Assembly: GCF_009741445.1 (NCBI RefSeq)
Contig: NZ_CP046507.1
Span: 2,418,001 to 2,482,000, forward strand
DNA from: Mycobacterium avium subsp. avium
Lineage (GTDB): Bacteria; Actinomycetota; Actinomycetes; Mycobacteriales; Mycobacteriaceae
Length of the DNA: 64,000 bases
Direction: 5' to 3'
Within the stretch, counting starts at the first letter, position 1, and each line of letters begins with the position of its first letter. A program made the translations under genes and the position numbers. The notes beneath the pieces are model-generated. The model made no database searches. It had not been told where the DNA came from and saw nothing but the letters and a program-made list of their open reading frames with translations. Positions 7,341 through 16,224 of this stretch are shown one piece after another.

Positions 7341-7369
7341 GCGGTAAGGGGGCGTGACGCTCGGCGGTA
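7333..7369. repeat. 14-bp direct repeat GACGCTCGGCGGTA
   Basis: Two exact copies lie at 7333-7346 and 7356-7369, nine bases apart. The first overlaps the right arm of the palindrome, so the second looks like a partial duplication of that arm. It ends next to the LLM gene stop at 7373. Confidence 0.8.
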
Positions 7370-7372
7370 TAG

Positions 7373-8350
7373 CTAATGGCCGAGCGCCTCGGGCAGTACG
7401 ACCTCGCCCACGCGCTTGAGGTACGGCCAGGCGATGTCCGGCGGCAGTCCCCCGCACAGTGGCGACAGGTTGAGCACCTGCCCGGCCTTCACCCGCGAAA
7501 TCGCCTCGGGCACCGAGATGATCACGTGCGAGGTCCCCGTCTCACGCAGCTCGTCGATGGTGTTGACGTGGCTGAAGCCCGCCGTCGTCTCGTCCCCGGG
7601 ATTCCATGCGGCGTAGGTCCGCACGTCGTGCAGCAGGTGCTCGCCGATCTCCTTCCACGCCTGATCCACGTCCTCGGCGACGAACACCACCGAGGGCGTG
7701 TTGCGGTCGGGGAACATCGTCGGGCCGGGCGGGTGGCCGTGCTCGCGGCAGGCCTCTTCGTAGGCCTCCTGGATGCCCGGCGCGTTCGCGTTGCCCAGCA
7801 TGCCCAGGCCGTACCGGCCGGCCCGACGGGCGGCGGCGATCGTGCCCCCACCCCACATCAGCCCCGGCCCGCCGGGAGTCAGCGGGCGGGGCGTCACGGT
7901 GATCCGCCGCCCGTCTTCGACGACGGTTTCACCGGCCAGCAGTCGGCGCAGCAGCGCGAGTTTCTCGTCGCAGAGGCGTCCGCGTTTCTTGATCGGCACA
8001 CCGAAATGCTCGAACTCCTCGGGCCGGTAGCCCAGCGCCAGGATGTAGGAGGCCCGCCCGTTGCTGATGATGTCGAGCACGGCCATGTCCTCGGCCAGCC
8101 GCACGGGTTCGTAGAACGGCAGGATCAAGATCAGGCTCAGCGCCAGCCGCTGCGTCCGCGCGGCCACCGCGGAGGCCAGCAGGAACGGCGACGGCAGGTA
8201 GCCGTCCTCGGAGCCGTGGTGTTCACACAGCACGGCGGCCAGGCCGCCGTGCTCCTCGGCCCAGGCCGCCATTTCGGGCGCCGCGGCGTACAGATCGGCT
8301 GGGGGCGCGGCCCATTCGGGATCACGCATGTCGAAGCGCAGTGTGTACAC
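7373..8350 (-). CDS. LLM-class flavin/F420-dependent oxidoreductase
   Basis: This is a 325-residue single-domain TIM-barrel enzyme of the bacterial luciferase-like monooxygenase superfamily. Typical segments are EEHGGLAAVLCEHHG near residue 35, the LILPFYEPVRLAEDMAVLDIISNGR strand-helix region (about 75-100), and MWGGGTIAAARRAGRYG (about 165-180) at the cofactor phosphate site. It would oxidise an organic substrate using FMN or F420 in the cytoplasm; the substrate is unknown. The GTG at 8350 is preceded by AGGAG. It is convergent with the AveC-like gene and completes an oxidative-tailoring neighbourhood with the P450. Confidence 0.85.
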   Translation of the reverse strand: MYTLRFDMRDPEWAAPPADLYAAAPEMAAWAEEHGGLAAVLCEHHGSEDGYLPSPFLLASAVAARTQRLALSLILILPFYEPVRLAEDMAVLDIISNGRASYILALGYRPEEFEHFGVPIKKRGRLCDEKLALLRRLLAGETVVEDGRRITVTPRPLTPGGPGLMWGGGTIAAARRAGRYGLGMLGNANAPGIQEAYEEACREHGHPPGPTMFPDRNTPSVVFVAEDVDQAWKEIGEHLLHDVRTYAAWNPGDETTAGFSHVNTIDELRETGTSHVIISVPEAISRVKAGQVLNLSPLCGGLPPDIAWPYLKRVGEVVLPEALGH

Positions 8351-8502
8351 GGCGAACTCCTAGCTGGCCTAATGTCTGCGACGTACGTTACACGTTCAGT
8401 CGAAGGCGTAAAGCGGCAGCGTGGTCGGGATCTCCAGCGAGCACGGCAGCCCGGGTACGGCCGCGACCACGTTCGCCCACTCAACTGCCTTAATCTGCCC
8501 GA

Positions 8503-9708
8503 GTGACGTTTAACCCGTTCGAGGAACTCACGCTGGACCAACTGCGGCTTCGCACCAGCATGAAATGGCGCGCCCATCCCGCCGACGTGCTGCCGCTGTG
8601 GGTCGCCGAGATGGACGTCAAACTGGCGCCGACGGTGGCGCAGGCGCTGCGAACGGCGATCGACCACGGCGACACCGGCTACCCCTGCGGCACCGCGTTC
8701 GCCGAGGCGGTGAGCGAATTCGCGGCGCGGCGTTGGCAGTGGCACGACCTCGACGTGAGCCGCACCGCGCTGGTTCCCGACGTCATGCTCGGCGCCGTCG
8801 AGGTGCTGCGCCTGGTCACCGACCCGGGCGACGCCGTCGTCGTCAACCCGCCGGTGTACGCGCCGTTCTACGCATTCGTGTCGCACGACGGCCGCCGGGT
8901 CGTCGAGGCACCACTGGACGACGGCGGCCGAATTGACTTGGGCGCGTTGGAAGAAGCGTTCGCACACGCCCGCGCCGGGAACACGGCGAAGGTCGCCTAC
9001 CTGTTGTGCAATCCGCACAACCCGACCGGGTCGGTGCACACCGCCGCGGAGCTGCGCGGAGTTGCCGAGCTCGCCCGCCGGTTCGGCGTGCGCGTGGTAT
9101 CGGACGAGATCCACGCGCCGGTGATCTTGCCGGGATCGCGATTCACCCCCTTCCTGACCGTGGCCGGGGCGGAGAACGCCTTCGCGCTGACCTCGGCGTC
9201 CAAGGCCTGGAACCTGTCCGGACTGAAGGCGGCCCTGGCCATCGCCGGACCGGAGGCGGCGGCCGACCTGAACCGGATGCCGGAGGAGGTCAGTCACGGG
9301 CCCAGCCATCTCGGCGTCATCGCCCACACCGAGGCATTCCGCAGCGGTGACGGATGGCTGGACGCCACGCTGCAGGGCCTGGACCAGAACCGCGCGTTGC
9401 TGGGCGAGCTGGTGGCCGAACATCTTCCGGGCGTGAAATATCAATGGCCGCAAGGCACTTACCTCGCGTGGCTGGACTGCCGAGAGCTGGGCTTCGCCGA
9501 GGACGCCGCACAGGGTCTGGCCGTGGTCGCCGACCTGTCCGGGCCCGCGCGCTGGTTCCTCGAGCACGCCCGGGTGGCGCTGAGCTCCGGCCACGTGTTC
9601 GGAACCGGCGGGGCGGGACACCTGCGACTGAACTTTGCCACCTCGCGCGCGATCCTCACCGAGGCGCTGTCGCGCATGGGCCGCGCGCTGGCCGCCCGGT
9701 CCGGCTAG
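8503..9708 (+). CDS. PatB/MalY-like PLP-dependent C-S lyase/aminotransferase
   Basis: This is a 401-residue fold-type I PLP enzyme matching M. tuberculosis Rv2294 as I recall it. Cofactor-site features include NPPVYAPF, the NPHNPTG loop (about residue 170), the SDEIHAPV Asp/Ile pair that holds the PLP pyridine, and [10 protein letters not shown] with Lys234 as the Schiff-base lysine. The family cleaves cystathionine or other S-conjugates to thiol, pyruvate and ammonia, and some members are true aminotransferases. It is cytoplasmic. The GTG start at 8503 lies about 150 nt from the divergent LLM gene. It ends 14 nt from a convergent DUF2652 gene, with no room for a hairpin. Confidence 0.88.
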   Translation: MTFNPFEELTLDQLRLRTSMKWRAHPADVLPLWVAEMDVKLAPTVAQALRTAIDHGDTGYPCGTAFAEAVSEFAARRWQWHDLDVSRTALVPDVMLGAVEVLRLVTDPGDAVVVNPPVYAPFYAFVSHDGRRVVEAPLDDGGRIDLGALEEAFAHARAGNTAKVAYLLCNPHNPTGSVHTAAELRGVAELARRFGVRVVSDEIHAPVILPGSRFTPFLTVAGAENAFALTSASKAWNLSGLKAALAIAGPEAAADLNRMPEEVSHGPSHLGVIAHTEAFRSGDGWLDATLQGLDQNRALLGELVAEHLPGVKYQWPQGTYLAWLDCRELGFAEDAAQGLAVVADLSGPARWFLEHARVALSSGHVFGTGGAGHLRLNFATSRAILTEALSRMGRALAARSG

Positions 9709-9722
9709 CTGTCCCGCCCGCG

Positions 9723-10451
9723 CTACGCGGGAATCTCCTCCCCGCCCCGGCCCAAGTTGCGGAACCCTTCCGCGGGCTCCTTCATGCCCAGGGTGAACGG
9801 CAGCGAGTTGAACTCGAACCTCATGGTCGCGCCGAGCCGACGCAGCAAACTGCGCTGCGGCTCGGTGACCGGAACCCGCACTTCCGCCAAGTCGATGTAG
9901 TACGTCGGCGTTTCGCCGATCCCTTCGAACACGTGCACCAGCGGCATGCACAGCGCGCGCATCGGCTCGTCGAGGCAGTCCACGACCGGATCGGTCATCA
10001 GCACGTATTCCGCAACCGGCACCAGGTTTTTCAGCATTCGATGCACCAGAATGACGTCGAATCCGGCCAGTTCGACGTGCCGCTTCACCCGCTGATCGGC
10101 CACCTCGCCGACGTGAACCACGAATTTGAGCGACAGCTGCTCCAGCTGGGCGCAGCTCGCGCACTGGCAGGCGATGTCGTTTTTCATCCGCTCGCGCCGC
10201 TGCAGGAACGACGTGCGCATCCGCGACAGCCGCTCGCAGACCACCACTTTGGCGCTGCTGTCCGGCGCCCAGAAGAACGCGGCATCGCCCTCGAGCTTGG
10301 CCAGCTTCAGGCCCTTGCCCGCGTTGATCACCGACTCCAGCAGTCCCGCGACGGTCAGCTGGGCATGCGCGAGATGCGTCCGGTTCCACTGCATGTAATG
10401 CGTGTAACCGCCGATGTCGGCGATGAGCAGCACCGCGCGCCGAATTGCCAT
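9723..10451 (-). CDS. DUF2652 family protein
   Basis: This is a 242-residue cytoplasmic protein of a conserved actinobacterial family. Its N-terminus (LLIADIGGYTHYM, about residues 8-20) and the later KLEGDAAFFW recall the two metal-binding strands of class III nucleotide cyclases (TDIxGST and K-x2-GD). A central cluster CQCASCAQ (about residues 96-103) could bind metal. The cyclase-like resemblance is a visual inference, and catalytic activity is uncertain because the usual purine-specifying residues are not evident. It is divergent from dhmA. Confidence 0.75.
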   Translation of the reverse strand: MAIRRAVLLIADIGGYTHYMQWNRTHLAHAQLTVAGLLESVINAGKGLKLAKLEGDAAFFWAPDSSAKVVVCERLSRMRTSFLQRRERMKNDIACQCASCAQLEQLSLKFVVHVGEVADQRVKRHVELAGFDVILVHRMLKNLVPVAEYVLMTDPVVDCLDEPMRALCMPLVHVFEGIGETPTYYIDLAEVRVPVTEPQRSLLRRLGATMRFEFNSLPFTLGMKEPAEGFRNLGRGGEEIPA

Positions 10452-10564
10452 GAAGAGGCCAGTTTAGTGGCCGCAACGGTGTAGCTCAACGAATCTGCTA
10501 CTAGACGAATGCCCGTCGGCGAGAGAGGCTAGCAGAGGTGCCGGTTCACGCCGAGGAGCTGAAT

Positions 10565-11470
10565 ATGCATGTGCTGCGAACCCCGGACTCCCGATTCGAA
10601 AACCTGGAGGACTACCCGTTCGTGGCGCACTATCTGGACGTCACCGCGCGCGACACCCGGCCGCTTCGCATGCACTACCTGGACGAGGGGCCGATCGACG
10701 GGCCACCGATCGTGCTGCTGCACGGCGAGCCCACCTGGAGCTACCTGTACCGCACCATGATCACGCCGCTGACCGACGCCGGAAACCGGGTGCTGGCACC
10801 CGACTTGATCGGCTTCGGCCGGTCGGACAAGCCCAGCCGGATCGAGGACTACTCCTACCAGCGGCACGTGGACTGGGTGGTCTCCTGGTTCGAACACCTC
10901 AACCTCAGCGACGTCACGCTGTTCGTGCAGGACTGGGGATCGTTGATCGGGCTGCGCATCGCCGCCGAGCAGCCCGACCGGGTGGGACGGCTGGTGGTGG
11001 CCAACGGCTTTCTTCCCACCGCGCAGCGACGCACCCCGCCCGCCTTCTACGCGTGGCGAGCCTTCGCGCGCTACTCCCCCGTGCTGCCCGCCGGCCGCAT
11101 CGTCAGCGTCGGGACCGTCCGCCGGGTGTCGTCCAAGGTGCGTGCCGGCTACGACGCGCCCTTCCCCGACAAGACGTATCAGGCCGGGGCGCGGGCCTTT
11201 CCGCAGCTGGTGCCCACCTCGCCGGCCGATCCCGCGATTCCGGCCAACCGCAAGGCGTGGGAAGCCCTCGGCCGCTGGGAAAAACCGTTCCTGGCCATCT
11301 TCGGCGCCCGCGACCCCATCCTCGGCCACGCGGACAGCCCGCTGATCAAGCACATTCCGGGCGCCGCGGGCCAACCGCACGCCCGCATCAACGCCAGTCA
11401 CTTCATTCAGGAGGACCGCGGACCTGAACTGGCCGAACGCATCCTGTCCTGGCAGCAGGCGTTGCTCTGA
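10565..11470 (+). CDS. dhmA: haloalkane dehalogenase DhmA
   Basis: This 301-residue alpha/beta hydrolase is very close to M. tuberculosis Rv2296 as remembered. It would hydrolyse haloalkanes to alcohol and halide in the cytoplasm. The catalytic set is visible: nucleophile Asp123 in VQDWG, whose Trp124 helps hold the halide; acid Asp250 in FGARDPILG; and base His279 in NASHFIQED. The oxyanion motif [11 protein letters not shown] starts at residue 53. The ATG at 10565 is preferred over the in-frame GTG at 10538 because GAGGAG lies about seven bases before it and known family members begin with [11 protein letters not shown]. The natural substrate in mycobacteria is unknown. Confidence 0.93.
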
Positions 11471-11474
11471 GCGC

Positions 11475-11537
11475 AGAGTCGCGGCCTTTGCCCAGGCCCG
11501 CGTCCTAGCGCGAAAGACCAAGCGCGCCAGCGACTCT
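11475..11537. terminator. inverted repeat between dhmA and cysQ
   Basis: AGAGTCGC (11475-11482) pairs with GCGACTCT (11530-11537). A further GGC/GCC extension comes after a one-base bulge. The structure fills the gap between two convergent genes and probably terminates both transcripts. Confidence 0.5.
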
Positions 11538-11546
11538 CGAGGACCG

Positions 11547-12275
11547 TCAGCGGGTGACCGCGAGGACGGCGTCGGCCAGCTCGGGACGGCAGACCACCAG
11601 ATCGGGCAGCTTCGGGTCGGGTTGGTTGTAGGCCAGCGTCGACCCGTCGATGCGCGACGTGTGCAATCCGGCGGCCCGCGCCACCGCAACGGGCGCGGCC
11701 GAGTCCCATTCGAACTGGCCGCCGGCGTGCACGTACACGTCGGAGAGCCCTTGGACGACCGAGGCCACTTTGGCGCCGGCCGAACCCATTTCCACCAGAA
11801 CACCGTCCAACGCGTCCCGCACGTTCAACGCGATGGCGGGCGGGCGGGTGCGCGACACCACGATGCGCGGCTTGCCCGGCGCGACGGGGGGTGACGCGAC
11901 CTCGGGGGTCGCGAACGTGACGCCCTGCGCCGGCAGTGCCACCGCGCCGGCCACCAGCTCGCCGGCCTCCCAGAGCGCGACGTGCACCGCCCAGTCGTCG
12001 CGGCCGAGCTCGGAGAACTCCCGCGTGCCGTCCAGCGGGTCGACGATCCAGACCCGCTCGGAGCGCAATCGCACCGGGTCGTCGGCGCCTTCCTCGGACA
12101 GCACCGCATCGCCGGGCCGTTCGGCAGCCAGCGCCTCGATCAGAAAATCGTGGGATCGCTTGTCCCCCGCCGCTTTCCGCTCGCTTGCCGGAGCGTCGGC
12201 GAACTCGTCCCGAACCCCCAGCAGCAGCCGACCGGCCTCGGTGGCCAACCGCGCGGCCAGCTCATGGTCATTCAT
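11547..12275 (-). CDS. cysQ: 3'(2'),5'-bisphosphate nucleotidase CysQ
   Basis: This is a 242-residue member of the Li+-sensitive, Mg2+-dependent phosphatase family. It removes the 3'-phosphate from PAP/PAPS and controls the sulfate-assimilation intermediate pool; mycobacterial CysQ can also act on fructose-1,6-bisphosphate or inositol phosphates. The metal-site signatures are LSEEGADD (about 78-85), DPLDGTREF (about 97-105) and the late WDSAAPVAVARAAG. It is cytoplasmic. The ATG at 12275 is used. It is convergent with dhmA and divergent from a small secreted-protein gene. Confidence 0.92.
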   Translation of the reverse strand: MNDHELAARLATEAGRLLLGVRDEFADAPASERKAAGDKRSHDFLIEALAAERPGDAVLSEEGADDPVRLRSERVWIVDPLDGTREFSELGRDDWAVHVALWEAGELVAGAVALPAQGVTFATPEVASPPVAPGKPRIVVSRTRPPAIALNVRDALDGVLVEMGSAGAKVASVVQGLSDVYVHAGGQFEWDSAAPVAVARAAGLHTSRIDGSTLAYNQPDPKLPDLVVCRPELADAVLAVTR

Positions 12276-12377
12276 GCGAAATCCTCAATATGTTGGTAGC
12301 GATGACCAACTTTACCCTCTGATTCCCCGTCGGCGCGGACCGCCCCAGACCCGATTTTCGCCCCGTAATCTGGTGAC

Positions 12378-12992
12378 GTGAGCGGCAACGTTCCTTTGTC
12401 CAGGCGGTCGCGGCACATCTCGCGGGGGCGACTCATCGTGATCGGCATCGTGGCCGCGGTGCTGATCGGTGTGCTCACCGCCGTGGGGATGCAGCTGGAT
12501 CGGGGCGATCACGGCGCGACGGCGCCCGCCGCCGGACCGCCGCCGACGCCGGAGAGCTACGCGATCCCGGGCTGTTACAACCCGTCGGTCCTGCCGGTCG
12601 AGCGTCCCAAGAAACTCAACGTGCTGGGTTGCGCCAGTGTGGCCGTTGCGCTGCAGGACATGTCGTGGAGTTCCTGGGGGCCGCAGGGCGCCGACGGCAC
12701 CGGGACGGCGGTGTTCAAACTCTGCGATCCCAACTGCGCGACCGGATCTCAGCTGACCGAGCCGGTGGTGGTGCACGCGTGGAACCCGCAGCCGCCGCGC
12801 CGGGAGGCCATCTGCCAGGCGGGCCTGAAGATCTTCGCGGACATGATCCTGGCCTTCCCCAAGGACGTGCCGCCGCCGGACGTGCAGAAGATGAACACCC
12901 AGTACCACGGGATGCCCGCGGTGCACTTCGCGAACTACTCGAGCGGCGATACCCGCGGCACCCAGTTCATCGGCTACACGTTCTGCAACTGA
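12378..12992 (+). CDS. conserved exported or membrane-anchored protein of unknown function
   Basis: This is a 204-residue protein with a basic N-terminus, one hydrophobic segment at about 15-37 acting as signal anchor, and a Pro/Ala linker. The extracytoplasmic domain has six cysteines (in IPGCYN, LGCAS, KLCDPNCATG, AICQAG and the terminal TFCN), suggesting up to three disulfides. No catalytic motif is recognised. The GTG at 12378 is the assumed start. It ends eight bases before the convergent thiolase stop. I do not recognise the family beyond a mycobacterial conserved hypothetical. Confidence 0.7.
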   Translation: MSGNVPLSRRSRHISRGRLIVIGIVAAVLIGVLTAVGMQLDRGDHGATAPAAGPPPTPESYAIPGCYNPSVLPVERPKKLNVLGCASVAVALQDMSWSSWGPQGADGTGTAVFKLCDPNCATGSQLTEPVVVHAWNPQPPRREAICQAGLKIFADMILAFPKDVPPPDVQKMNTQYHGMPAVHFANYSSGDTRGTQFIGYTFCN

Positions 12993-12999
12993 GGCCCGG

Positions 13000-14175
13000 C
13001 TAGACCTCGATGACGACCGCGCCGCCCTGGCCGCCACCGGCGCACATCGCCGCCACGCCGATACCGCCACCGCGGCGGGCCAATTCGTAGGTCAACGTGG
13101 TCACCATGCGTGCGCCGGAGGCCGCGATGGGGTGGCCGAGGCTGCAGCCGCTGCCGGAGAAGTTCACCTTCTCCTCATCGAGACCGTATTCCCGGCACGC
13201 CGCGATGGGCACGGACGCGAACGCCTCGTTGATCTCCCACAGCGCCACGTCGTCGGGCGACAACCCGGCCCGCTGCAGGACCTTGCCGATCACCTTGACC
13301 GCGCCCAGGCCACAGTCGCGCGGCGGCACGCCCGCGGCGGCCCACGCCCGCACCGTGCCCATCACATTGAGCTTTTCGGCTTCGGCGTACTCCCGGTCGA
13401 CCAGCGCGACCGCCGCGGCGGCGTCGTTGGTGCCGCTGCTGTTGCCCGCGGTGATCGAGAAGCCCTCGATTTCGGGGTGCAACACCTTCAGGCCGGCGAG
13501 CTTCTCGACCGTGGTGTCGCGGCGCGGATGCTCGTCGACGGCGAACTCGGTGACCGAACCGTCCGCCTGGGTGATCTTGAGTGGCAGGATCTCGTCGACG
13601 AACTTGCCGGCGTCGATGGCCGCGATGGCGCGCTGGTGCGAGCGGGCCGCCCAGGCGTCCATTTCCTCGCGGGTGATGCCGACCGTCTTGGCGGTGTTCC
13701 AGCCGACGGTGATGGACATGTCCCGGGTGGGCGCGTCCGGCGCCTCGACGTGGGTCGGCGGCATCCAGCGTTCCTCGAACTTGAGCTCGGGGCCCGGGAT
13801 GCGCCAGTTGACCAGCGGCGTCATCGACAACGACTGCACGCCGCCGGCGATCAGCACCCGCTCCATGCCGGATCCGATCTGGGCCGCGGCGTTGCCGATC
13901 GCGGTGAGGCTGCCCGCGCAGTGCCGGTTCACCGACTGGCCGGGAATGTCCTCCAGGCCGGTGGCTGCCGCCGCGTAACGCGCGAGATCGCCACCGCCGT
14001 AATGGGATTCGGCGAAGATGATGTCGTCTATCGCGGCGGGGTCGACACCGGAGCGACGTATCACCTCGGGAAGCACCGCGGTGATCAGCGTCTCGGGCGG
14101 GGTGTTGACGAGCGTCCCCTTGAAGGAACGGCCGATCGCCGTTCGAACGGCTCCGACGATTACGGGTGTACCCAT
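13000..14175 (-). CDS. acetyl-CoA acetyltransferase (thiolase, FadA-type)
   Basis: This is a 391-residue thiolase-fold enzyme that condenses or cleaves acyl-CoA chains in beta-oxidation or related lipid catabolism. The three catalytic residues are present: Cys86 in NRHCAGSLTAIGNAA, His348 in GCSLGHPIAASGARM, and Cys378 in AAMCAGGGQGG. NEAFAS lies near residue 310. The biosynthetic or degradative direction and the chain length cannot be told from these motifs. An AT-rich palindrome lies about 50 nt upstream of the ATG and may bind a TetR-type lipid regulator. It is a single gene, with a divergent DoxX-like gene about 200 nt away. Confidence 0.92.
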   Translation of the reverse strand: MGTPVIVGAVRTAIGRSFKGTLVNTPPETLITAVLPEVIRRSGVDPAAIDDIIFAESHYGGGDLARYAAAATGLEDIPGQSVNRHCAGSLTAIGNAAAQIGSGMERVLIAGGVQSLSMTPLVNWRIPGPELKFEERWMPPTHVEAPDAPTRDMSITVGWNTAKTVGITREEMDAWAARSHQRAIAAIDAGKFVDEILPLKITQADGSVTEFAVDEHPRRDTTVEKLAGLKVLHPEIEGFSITAGNSSGTNDAAAAVALVDREYAEAEKLNVMGTVRAWAAAGVPPRDCGLGAVKVIGKVLQRAGLSPDDVALWEINEAFASVPIAACREYGLDEEKVNFSGSGCSLGHPIAASGARMVTTLTYELARRGGGIGVAAMCAGGGQGGAVVIEV

Positions 14176-14226
14176 GTTCTCAACCTCGAACGGTCTGGCA
14201 GCGGTCAGTCGCGGCGAATCGTATCA

Positions 14227-14249
14227 AATACTGTATAGACAATAGTATT
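14227..14249. promoter_or_regulatory. AT-rich inverted repeat upstream of the thiolase gene
   Basis: AATACT (14227-14232) and AGTATT (14244-14249) form an inverted repeat across an 11-base centre containing TATAGA. It lies 52-74 nt upstream of the thiolase ATG in otherwise GC-rich DNA. It may be a promoter core overlapped by a repressor site. Confidence 0.45.
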
Positions 14250-14284
14250 GGCCTAAGTTCGGTGTGGGCCGGTCTGTGACCGCG

Positions 14285-14303
14285 CTAACAATTAAACGGT
14301 TAG
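14285..14303. promoter_or_regulatory. second inverted repeat CTAAC-N9-GTTAG
   Basis: CTAAC (14285-14289) and GTTAG (14299-14303) flank an AT-rich centre containing TTAA. It lies about 80 nt before the DoxX-like gene and may be an operator for that gene or for the divergent thiolase gene. Confidence 0.35.
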
Positions 14304-14381
14304 TACACGCGGTCGCGACACCCATGCCGATCGCGGCTTACCGGTGGCCGCAGCGCCCGGGGCGCGGGACACAATGGGTCC

Positions 14382-14774
14382 ATGACAACCAGATCAGCCG
14401 CTGCCCGTGACGCCACCGAGCTGGCGGCCTACCGCGTCGCGGCCATGCTGCTCGGGGTGGGCACCCTGCACTTCCTGGCGCCCAAACCGTTCGACTCCAT
14501 CATTCCCGCCGAACTGCCCGGCAGCCCAAGGCTCTACACCTACGGCTCGGGGGTGGCCGAGCTGACGGTCGGGGCGCTGCTGGTGCCGCGACGCACCCGA
14601 CGGGCCGCCGCGCTGGCCGCCGCGATCCTGTTCGTCGGCGTCTTTCCGGGCAACCTGAACATGGTCCGGTTGTGGTGGGACAAGCCGTGGCCGATGCGGA
14701 TCGCCGCGCTGGCCCGGCTGCCGCTGCAGATTCCGATGATCACCACGGCGCTCAGGATTCGGCGCAACAGCTGA
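14382..14774 (+). CDS. small DoxX-like membrane protein
   Basis: This is a 130-residue protein with four predicted membrane helices: about 18-33, 52-68, 73-92 and 103-122. It has the DoxX-like layout, with the first helix ending in HFLAPKPFD and a final basic tail IRRNS. Mycobacterial DoxX proteins can form a membrane complex with superoxide dismutase and a thiosulfate-handling partner, but no such partner is adjacent here. The ATG at 14382 is used. The EamA-type transporter gene starts 53 nt after its stop. Confidence 0.7.
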   Translation: MTTRSAAARDATELAAYRVAAMLLGVGTLHFLAPKPFDSIIPAELPGSPRLYTYGSGVAELTVGALLVPRRTRRAAALAAAILFVGVFPGNLNMVRLWWDKPWPMRIAALARLPLQIPMITTALRIRRNS

Positions 14775-14827
14775 GGCTCGGCGCGAAGACTCGGGTTGCG
14801 GGTGTCGATACACACGGAAGAGAGCTA

Positions 14828-15724
14828 GTGGGCAGAACGGACATCGCGACGGTGCTCGCGGTCGCGGCCGCCCTCATGGTGGGTGCGGGCGACGTCGCCC
14901 AACAGCAATCGGCTCAGCAGGTCACGGATCAACCGGTCGGCACCGTCGCGCTGTTTCGCCGACTGCTGCGGGACCGGCGCTGGTGGACCGGAAGCCTGGT
15001 GGCCGCCGGCGGATTCGGCTTTCAGGCCGCAGCGCTGGGTTTCGGCTCGGTGGTATTGGTGCAGGCGCTGTTGGTGACGTCGTTGCTGTTCGCCCTGCTG
15101 ATCAGCGCGCGGGTGAACCGCCGCAGAATCACTGGGCGGCAAGCGGTTTGGGCGCTACTGCTGGCCGCCGCCGTCGCGGTGGTGGTCACGGTGGGCGACC
15201 CGCAGGAGGGAACCCCGCGGGGATCGCTGCAGACGTGGACGATCGTGGCACTGGTCATGGGGCCGGCGCTGATTGGGTGCGTGCTCGGCGCACGCCTGTA
15301 TCCCGGCCCGGTCGCCGCGTTGTTGCTCGGCCTGATGTCCGGTTCGCTGTGGGGCCTGTTTGCGGTGCTGACCAAGGGCGTGGTCGACCAACTCGACCGC
15401 GGCATCCCGGCATTGCTGCGCACACCCGAGCTGTATGTGTGGGTGCTGCTGGCCATCGCGGCCACCGCCTGGGAGCAGTCGGCGTTCCGGGCCGGCCCGC
15501 TGACGGCGTCGCTTCCGGCGGTGACCGTCGCCGAGCCGATCATCGGGTCGGTGCTCGGCGTCACCGTGCTCGGTGAAACGTTGCGGACCAACGGCATTGG
15601 CCTGTTGGCACTGGGCATCTCGGTGGCGGTGATGGCGGCCGCGACGGTGGCGCTGGCCCGCAGCCAGGCCGCATCGGCCCCAACAGCTGACGAAATTCCG
15701 CCGTTCTCAACGGAAAAGACGTGA
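14828..15724 (+). CDS. EamA/DMT-type membrane transporter
   Basis: This is a 298-residue protein with about ten hydrophobic segments in two repeated halves, the organisation of drug/metabolite transporters of the DMT superfamily. The second half ends with VAEPIIGSVLGVTVLGETL, the characteristic EamA repeat end. The GTG at 14828 is chosen: a purine-rich GGAAGAGAG precedes it and the protein then begins at the first membrane helix. The substrate is unknown; amino acids, nucleosides or metabolites are exported by relatives. Its stop abuts the stop of the convergent VOC gene with no gap. Confidence 0.8.
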   Translation: MGRTDIATVLAVAAALMVGAGDVAQQQSAQQVTDQPVGTVALFRRLLRDRRWWTGSLVAAGGFGFQAAALGFGSVVLVQALLVTSLLFALLISARVNRRRITGRQAVWALLLAAAVAVVVTVGDPQEGTPRGSLQTWTIVALVMGPALIGCVLGARLYPGPVAALLLGLMSGSLWGLFAVLTKGVVDQLDRGIPALLRTPELYVWVLLAIAATAWEQSAFRAGPLTASLPAVTVAEPIIGSVLGVTVLGETLRTNGIGLLALGISVAVMAAATVALARSQAASAPTADEIPPFSTEKT

Positions 15725-16093
15725 TCAGCTGCGCGGCGAGCCGACCCGGTGCGCGGTGCCGTCGGGGTCCACGTAGGCGAATTCGCGCAAACCGTACGGT
15801 GTGTCGTGCGGAGCCAACAGGCGCCCGCCGAGGTTGTCCAACGCCGCCCACTCCGCATACAGGGCGTCGGCGTCACTGACGTAGAAGTAGACGCTGGCGG
15901 CCGTGCACGACGGGTCGTGCTCGTCCCATTCGGTCAGGTGGATCGACACCGATCCGCGGTCGGCGAAACCGTACCGCTCGGGGCCCTGGTATGCCCGCGC
16001 GTCGAATCCGAGCCGGCGATAGCGGTCCAGGGCGACATCGAGGTCTCGGACCGGGACGATCGGCGATACCGAGGTGAACTGCACAACAGACAC
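15725..16093 (-). CDS. VOC-family (glyoxalase/bleomycin-resistance) protein
   Basis: This is a 122-residue single vicinal-oxygen-chelate module. It has the beta-alpha-beta-beta-beta layout: SVSPIVPVRDLDVALDRYRRLGF at the start, SIHLTEW in the middle and EFAYVDPDGTAHRVG at the end. Metal-site His/Glu candidates are in SIHLTEW and REFAYVDPDG. Single modules of this type dimerise and act as dioxygenases, isomerases or drug-binding proteins; the activity is not predictable. It is cytoplasmic and ends exactly against the transporter gene. Confidence 0.82.
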   Translation of the reverse strand: MSVVQFTSVSPIVPVRDLDVALDRYRRLGFDARAYQGPERYGFADRGSVSIHLTEWDEHDPSCTAASVYFYVSDADALYAEWAALDNLGGRLLAPHDTPYGLREFAYVDPDGTAHRVGSPRS

Positions 16094-16224
16094 CCGGCGA
16101 ACATAGCCCGTGGTTCAGCATCGTCCAACCGGGCGCAGCTGTCGCGAATTCGCAGTTGGCACCGTCCTGCTGTCGTAAGCTCCGAAAAATGGGGAGCCGA
16201 CTCGCGCGGGAAGGGCACTGAACT

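Noticed and set aside
8377..8400. Operator around the ACGTACGT stretch between the LLM gene and the PatB-like gene
   Set aside because: Only an 8-bp self-complementary core is present, with no extended symmetry and no nearby regulator gene, so it may be chance.
8137..10476. 779-residue minus-strand frame across three genes
   Set aside because: It overlaps the LLM, PatB-like and DUF2652 genes in non-coding frames, and no domain is visible in it.
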